A DNA stretch of 8,192 nucleotides from an uncultured Collinsella sp. (GTDB lineage Bacteria; Actinomycetota; Coriobacteriia; Coriobacteriales; Coriobacteriaceae): the NCBI GenBank assembly GCA_900540905.1, contig UQHR01000054.1:1-8192 (forward strand). Reading direction: 5' to 3'. The translations under genes and the position numbers were made by a program. Positions 5,338-8,192 of the stretch are shown piece after piece. The notes beneath the pieces are model-generated. The model did no database searches, was not told where the DNA came from, and saw only the letters and a list, made by a program, of their open reading frames with translations. Every line of letters begins with the position of its first letter. Position 1 is the first letter of the stretch.

Positions 5338-7266
5338 CTAGTTCTTGTCGGAGGCTTCGGCCTCGGCGGACTGTTCGGCGGTTTTCTCGGAATCTGATTC
5401 GGAGGTCGATCCCTGGTCGGTGTTGTCGCGGATCGTTTGTGCGTCAATCACCTGGCGGGTCTGCTCCTCGTCAATCTGATGACGGTATTTGGAAATGGTG
5501 TCCTGCGCATCGTCGACACTTGTTTGCGTAATGCCCGCTTTGAGGCGGTTTTGCGTGTCTTCGGGCAGGTCGGACAGCTTGATACTCGTTTCGCTCTCGA
5601 GCCAGTGGAGCTTAAGGCCGAGTGGCTTGCCGGGCACGCCGCGCCAAACTGCGACATTGCCCTGGTAGGTTCCCAGGTAGTACGAGCCGGTGATGCCCGC
5701 GTAGGCCCAAATTGCCGCTGCCAGCACAAAGACGATGCCCAGGACCACGCCGATGGTGATATTGCGGCGACGCACGCGTTGCGCCTCGCGCATGACGCCA
5801 TCGTCGACCAGGTCGACTACTACTACGGTCACGTTGTCGTGGCCACCGGCGGCAAGCGCGGCGTCCACCAGGTTGTCGACGCAGATCTGCGCGGTCGAGG
5901 ACTGCGTGGCAATGTTCTCGATATCGCTATCGGGAATCATGCTCGAAAGGCCGTCGGAGCACAGGATCAGGCGGTCGCCTTCCTCGATATGCAGGGCAAA
6001 GTGGTCGGCGTACATGGCAGGGTCCGAACCCAGCGCGCGGGTGATGACCGAGCGGTTGGGATGGACGCGGGCCTCGTCGGCCGTAATCTCGCCGGCGTCC
6101 ACGAGCTCTTCCACATAGGAGTGGTCGCGGGTCACGCGAATCAGCGTGCCCTCGTGGAGCAGGTAGGCGCGCGAGTCGCCCACGTGGGCGATGGCGAGCG
6201 TGTCGTTTTCGATATAGGCGCAGGTGGCCGTGCAACCCATGCCGGGCTTGCCCAGGCCATTCAAGGCGGCCTCGATCACAGCAGCGTTGGCGGCCTCGAC
6301 GGCTGCAGCCAGGCGTGCCGCATCGGCAGACTGCGGGGCTGTCTTTGCGATGGTCTCGACGGCGATGGAGGAGGCTACCTCACCGGCGGCGTGGCCGCCC
6401 ATGCCATCGCACACGCAAAAGAGCGGCGACTGCACCAGATAGGAATCCTCGTTGTGCGGGCGCACGCAGCCAACGTCAGAGCGGGCGCCCCACATGAGTT
6501 GCGTGGTGGTGCCGGCATCATAGGTCGAGTCGGTCTCGATGCGCTCCTCGGTCAGGGGCTCAAAGCTCATGGTCGAGCCGGGGTCTTTGAGCTTGGCCTC
6601 AACGGCGGCAACGTCGATCTCGGCTGTGTCACCGGGAGAGACGGTGTCGGTCTCGGCGTTTGATTCGGAATCGCCGGTGTCCGGGGAGCCGGGCTCTTCG
6701 GACGCGCAGGCGGTCGACTCGTCGTCTTGCGGGCTGGCGTCTATAGGCTCGGGCGTCGCAAAGTGCGACGGCGCGGGTGTGCTTTGCGACTGGGCGGCGG
6801 GCTCGGCCACGGCATCGGACTCGCTTGCGGGCGCAGGCTGCGGGGCCTTGGGTGCAGGGCCGTCCTCGGGGGATGGCCCCGCCTCGGGCGCCGGCGTAGA
6901 CGCGGGCGCAACCTCGGATGCCGGGGCTATGGGAAACGCCGGCGCGGCGGGTTCGGGTGCCGCAAACACCGCAGCGCTCTCGTTGATTGCCGCGGCGACG
7001 GGCTCTGCAAAGTGAGCCGGCGCCGGGGTTGCTTCGGGCGCTGTGGGCTGTTCCGCAGCATGTGCGCCGATGGGCGCCGCTACGGCATCCTCTTCGCCCT
7101 CGTTATCGGCGAGATCCGAAATATCATGCGTTACATGCGAAAGAGGCAGGGAGAACACGGTGTCCTCGGGCTCCACGGGCGCAGAGTCCGCCGGAGCGGC
7201 GTGGGCCGGCGCAGTCGCAGCCGGTGCCTCGGTCATGGTTGCGGACTTGTTCTCCTCGTCGATCAT
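5338..7266 (-). CDS. pstP: PP2C-family Ser/Thr phosphatase, PstP-like, with long disordered N-terminus
   Basis: A metal-dependent phosphatase expected to reverse PknB phosphorylation at the membrane. The PP2C domain (about 256-487) shows RSDVGCVRPHNEDS (262-275), DGMGGHAAGE (287-296), GCTAT (344-348), HVGDSRAYL (361-369), SDGL (437-440) and HDNVTVVVV (476-484); Asp287, Asp364, Asp438 and Asp477 fit the metal ligands. A membrane helix (about 503-523) and a short extracellular region with an acidic tail follow, as in PstP. The oddity is residues 1-255: low-complexity, Pro/Ala/Glu/Ser-rich, with Lys140 the only Lys or Arg between residues 8 and 224, and TPAP-HFA-P motifs repeated (80-89, 163-172). 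M. tuberculosis PstP starts almost directly with its catalytic domain. The start ATG overlaps the fhaB stop in ATGA, with GAAGGTG (7281-7275) upstream. Internal ATGs near residues 233 and 258 lack such sites, so the extension is probably real. Confidence 0.92.
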   Translation of the reverse strand: MIDEENKSATMTEAPAATAPAHAAPADSAPVEPEDTVFSLPLSHVTHDISDLADNEGEEDAVAAPIGAHAAEQPTAPEATPAPAHFAEPVAAAINESAAVFAAPEPAAPAFPIAPASEVAPASTPAPEAGPSPEDGPAPKAPQPAPASESDAVAEPAAQSQSTPAPSHFATPEPIDASPQDDESTACASEEPGSPDTGDSESNAETDTVSPGDTAEIDVAAVEAKLKDPGSTMSFEPLTEERIETDSTYDAGTTTQLMWGARSDVGCVRPHNEDSYLVQSPLFCVCDGMGGHAAGEVASSIAVETIAKTAPQSADAARLAAAVEAANAAVIEAALNGLGKPGMGCTATCAYIENDTLAIAHVGDSRAYLLHEGTLIRVTRDHSYVEELVDAGEITADEARVHPNRSVITRALGSDPAMYADHFALHIEEGDRLILCSDGLSSMIPDSDIENIATQSSTAQICVDNLVDAALAAGGHDNVTVVVVDLVDDGVMREAQRVRRRNITIGVVLGIVFVLAAAIWAYAGITGSYYLGTYQGNVAVWRGVPGKPLGLKLHWLESETSIKLSDLPEDTQNRLKAGITQTSVDDAQDTISKYRHQIDEEQTRQVIDAQTIRDNTDQGSTSESDSEKTAEQSAEAEASDKN

Positions 7267-7679
7267 CGACGGTTCACCTTCATGACCACGTCGCCAATCT
7301 GGACTTCGTCGCCCTCGCGCAGCGTTGCGGGCTCCACAAGCTGGCGGCCGTTGACGAGCGTGCCGTTAAGCGAGTTGAGGTCCTCGATGATGAGCGCCGG
7401 GCCCTGCAGCGAAAAGCGCGCATGCGAGGCCGAGACGAACGGTTCATTGATGCAGATGTCCGAAGATGGCGAGCGACCGACGATGACGGGGCCGAGCATG
7501 TCTACGTGGATGCCGCGGATACCGCGCGGACCCTTGTCCACATCAATCGTCCAGATAGCCGAGTCGCGGCGCTGCCCGCGCACAAGTCCCACGCCGGTCT
7601 TCATGACGGCGAACAGGAAGATATAGAGCAGGGCGACCAGGACGATGCGGCCTGCAAAAAGGACGATATCGATGTTCAT
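7263..7679 (-). CDS. fhaB: Membrane-anchored FHA-domain protein, FhaB/FipA-like
   Basis: A 138-residue phosphothreonine reader. An N-terminal membrane helix (about 5-27) is followed by a short basic linker and one FHA domain (about 60-135). The key FHA residues are all present: Arg69 in VGRSPSSD, Ser85 and His86 in SASHAR, and Asn105 in NSLNGTLVN, so phosphopeptide binding should be intact. Size, membrane helix and position between fhaA and pstP match M. tuberculosis Rv0019c (FhaB/FipA), which has been linked to division and cell-wall proteins. AGGGGA (7694-7689) lies 9 nt ahead of the ATG and inside the end of the upstream gene. The gene starts 6 bp after the fhaA-like stop, and its own TGA overlaps the phosphatase start, pointing to translational coupling. 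The partner protein cannot be read from the sequence. Confidence 0.92.
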   Translation of the reverse strand: MNIDIVLFAGRIVLVALLYIFLFAVMKTGVGLVRGQRRDSAIWTIDVDKGPRGIRGIHVDMLGPVIVGRSPSSDICINEPFVSASHARFSLQGPALIIEDLNSLNGTLVNGRQLVEPATLREGDEVQIGDVVMKVNRR

Positions 7680-7685
7680 AAGCGA

Positions 7686-8192
7686 CTATCCCCTAAATTC
7701 AAAGGTACTCAGGCCAAACGTCAGCAGATCGCCGTTGCGCAGCGGGCAGCGCGTAATGCGGCGGTTGTTGACGAGCGTGCCGTTGGTGGAATTGAGATCC
7801 TCGATCGACCAATCCGAGCCCGTAAAGGTGAGCTGGGCGTGGCGGCGCGACACGTTGGGGTCGCGCAGGGCAATGTCGGAAACTGAGCGCTCGCGACCGA
7901 TGGTCACCTGTGCGGAGGTGATGCTATGGCTCTCGCCGCTCACGACGTCGACGAGCTGGGCGAGCGGGCGCTGCGGGGCGCGAGTGCTCGCCATGTTGGA
8001 AGCGATGCCGGCTGCGGCGCCTAGGCCCACGGCGGCACCGGTCGCGGCGGCTCCGCCCATGCCGGCAAGCGCGTCGCGCGAGACGGTCTGCGGCACCGGG
8101 ATGGGTGCGGCGGCGGGGTCGGGGACGCTAGGCGCGAAGGGGTCTGCCACGGCAAGCGGGTCGGGAGCGGCGGCGCGAGGCGTCGGCTGCTG
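7686..8192 (-). CDS. fhaA: FHA-domain protein, FhaA-like, C-terminal part (5' end outside window)
   Basis: The visible 168 residues are the C-terminal part of a longer protein; the frame is open through the window edge. Residues 1-35 are a Pro/Ala-rich linker, about 45-70 an Ala/Gly-rich stretch, and about 78-165 an FHA domain with Arg101 (TIGRERS), Ser116 and His119 (VSRRHA), and Asn138 (NSTNGTLVN), so phosphothreonine binding should be intact. Known FhaA proteins (Rv0020c) have an N-terminal DUF3662 domain, a disordered linker and a C-terminal FHA domain; the first would lie outside this window. In mycobacteria FhaA binds phosphorylated MviN/MurJ. A GTG at 8150 could be mistaken for a start but sits mid-linker and I see no reason to use it. 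Assignment as FhaA rests on the linker-FHA layout and gene order. Confidence 0.85.
   Translation of the reverse strand, partial: QQPTPRAAAPDPLAVADPFAPSVPDPAAAPIPVPQTVSRDALAGMGGAAATGAAVGLGAAAGIASNMASTRAPQRPLAQLVDVVSGESHSITSAQVTIGRERSVSDIALRDPNVSRRHAQLTFTGSDWSIEDLNSTNGTLVNNRRITRCPLRNGDLLTFGLSTFEFRG

Noticed and set aside
5322..5447. 42-residue N-terminal extension of the rodA-pbpA frame from the ATG at 5447
   Set aside because: It overlaps the phosphatase 3' end out of frame, is Pro/Arg/Lys-rich, and the ATG at 5321 has a much better ribosome binding site 8 nt ahead.
5437..6663. 408-codon open frame on the plus strand opposite the phosphatase
   Set aside because: Antisense shadow of the PP2C domain and its flanks; no domain or independent support.
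6727..7886. Two overlapping 299-codon plus-strand frames across the phosphatase extension and fhaB
   Set aside because: Arg/Gly/Cys-rich translations typical of antisense to Ala/Pro-rich coding sequence; the opposing genes are tightly coupled and well supported.
8148..8150. GTG as the start of the FhaA-like protein
   Set aside because: The frame continues open to the window edge with the same Pro/Ala-rich linker, so the gene almost certainly begins outside the window.

Overview
The window carries the conserved actinobacterial Ser/Thr phosphosignalling and cell-wall cluster, read on the minus strand, in the order fhaA-like (partial) > fhaB-like > pstP-like PP2C phosphatase > rodA-pbpA fusion > pknB. 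This is the order known from Mycobacterium tuberculosis (Rv0020c to Rv0014c), with two differences: no pknA lies between the penicillin-binding protein and pknB, and rodA and pbpA are one continuous reading frame. The GC-rich sequence and the gene set point to Actinobacteria/Actinomycetota. The fused SEDS-PBP, single kinase and moderate divergence make me lean towards Coriobacteriia (Collinsella-like gut bacteria), but that is an inference I cannot confirm without a search.

Layout from left to right. Positions 1-129 hold the edge of something else: a perfect 16-bp palindrome, a 14-codon ORF with a good ribosome binding site (or the tail of an upstream gene), and an extended -10 promoter. Positions 130-205 are a plus-strand tRNA-Arg (anticodon CCT) with an encoded CCA. 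Positions 216-304 hold two back-to-back hairpin terminators, one ending the tRNA transcript and one ending the minus-strand operon. Positions 357-2318 are pknB. Positions 2319-2450 are the only sizeable gap inside the operon. Positions 2451-5321 are the rodA-pbpA fusion, 5338-7266 the PP2C phosphatase, 7263-7679 the membrane-anchored FHA protein, and 7686 to the window end the C-terminal part of the second FHA protein.

The genes form a writer (PknB, four extracellular PASTA domains), an eraser (PP2C/PstP), two phosphothreonine readers (FHA proteins) and an effector (SEDS glycosyltransferase joined to a class B transpeptidase). The presumed logic, known from mycobacteria and inferred here, is that PknB senses peptidoglycan precursors or fragments and adjusts elongation through phosphorylation, FHA docking and dephosphorylation. 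Tight spacing (16 bp, a 4-bp overlap, 6 bp) from fhaA to rodA-pbpA indicates one co-translated operon. pknB follows after 132 bp.

I see no mobile element, CRISPR array or defence system. The unusual features are the RodA-PbpA fusion, a roughly 250-residue acidic Pro/Ala-rich extension in front of the phosphatase domain, and the absence of pknA.
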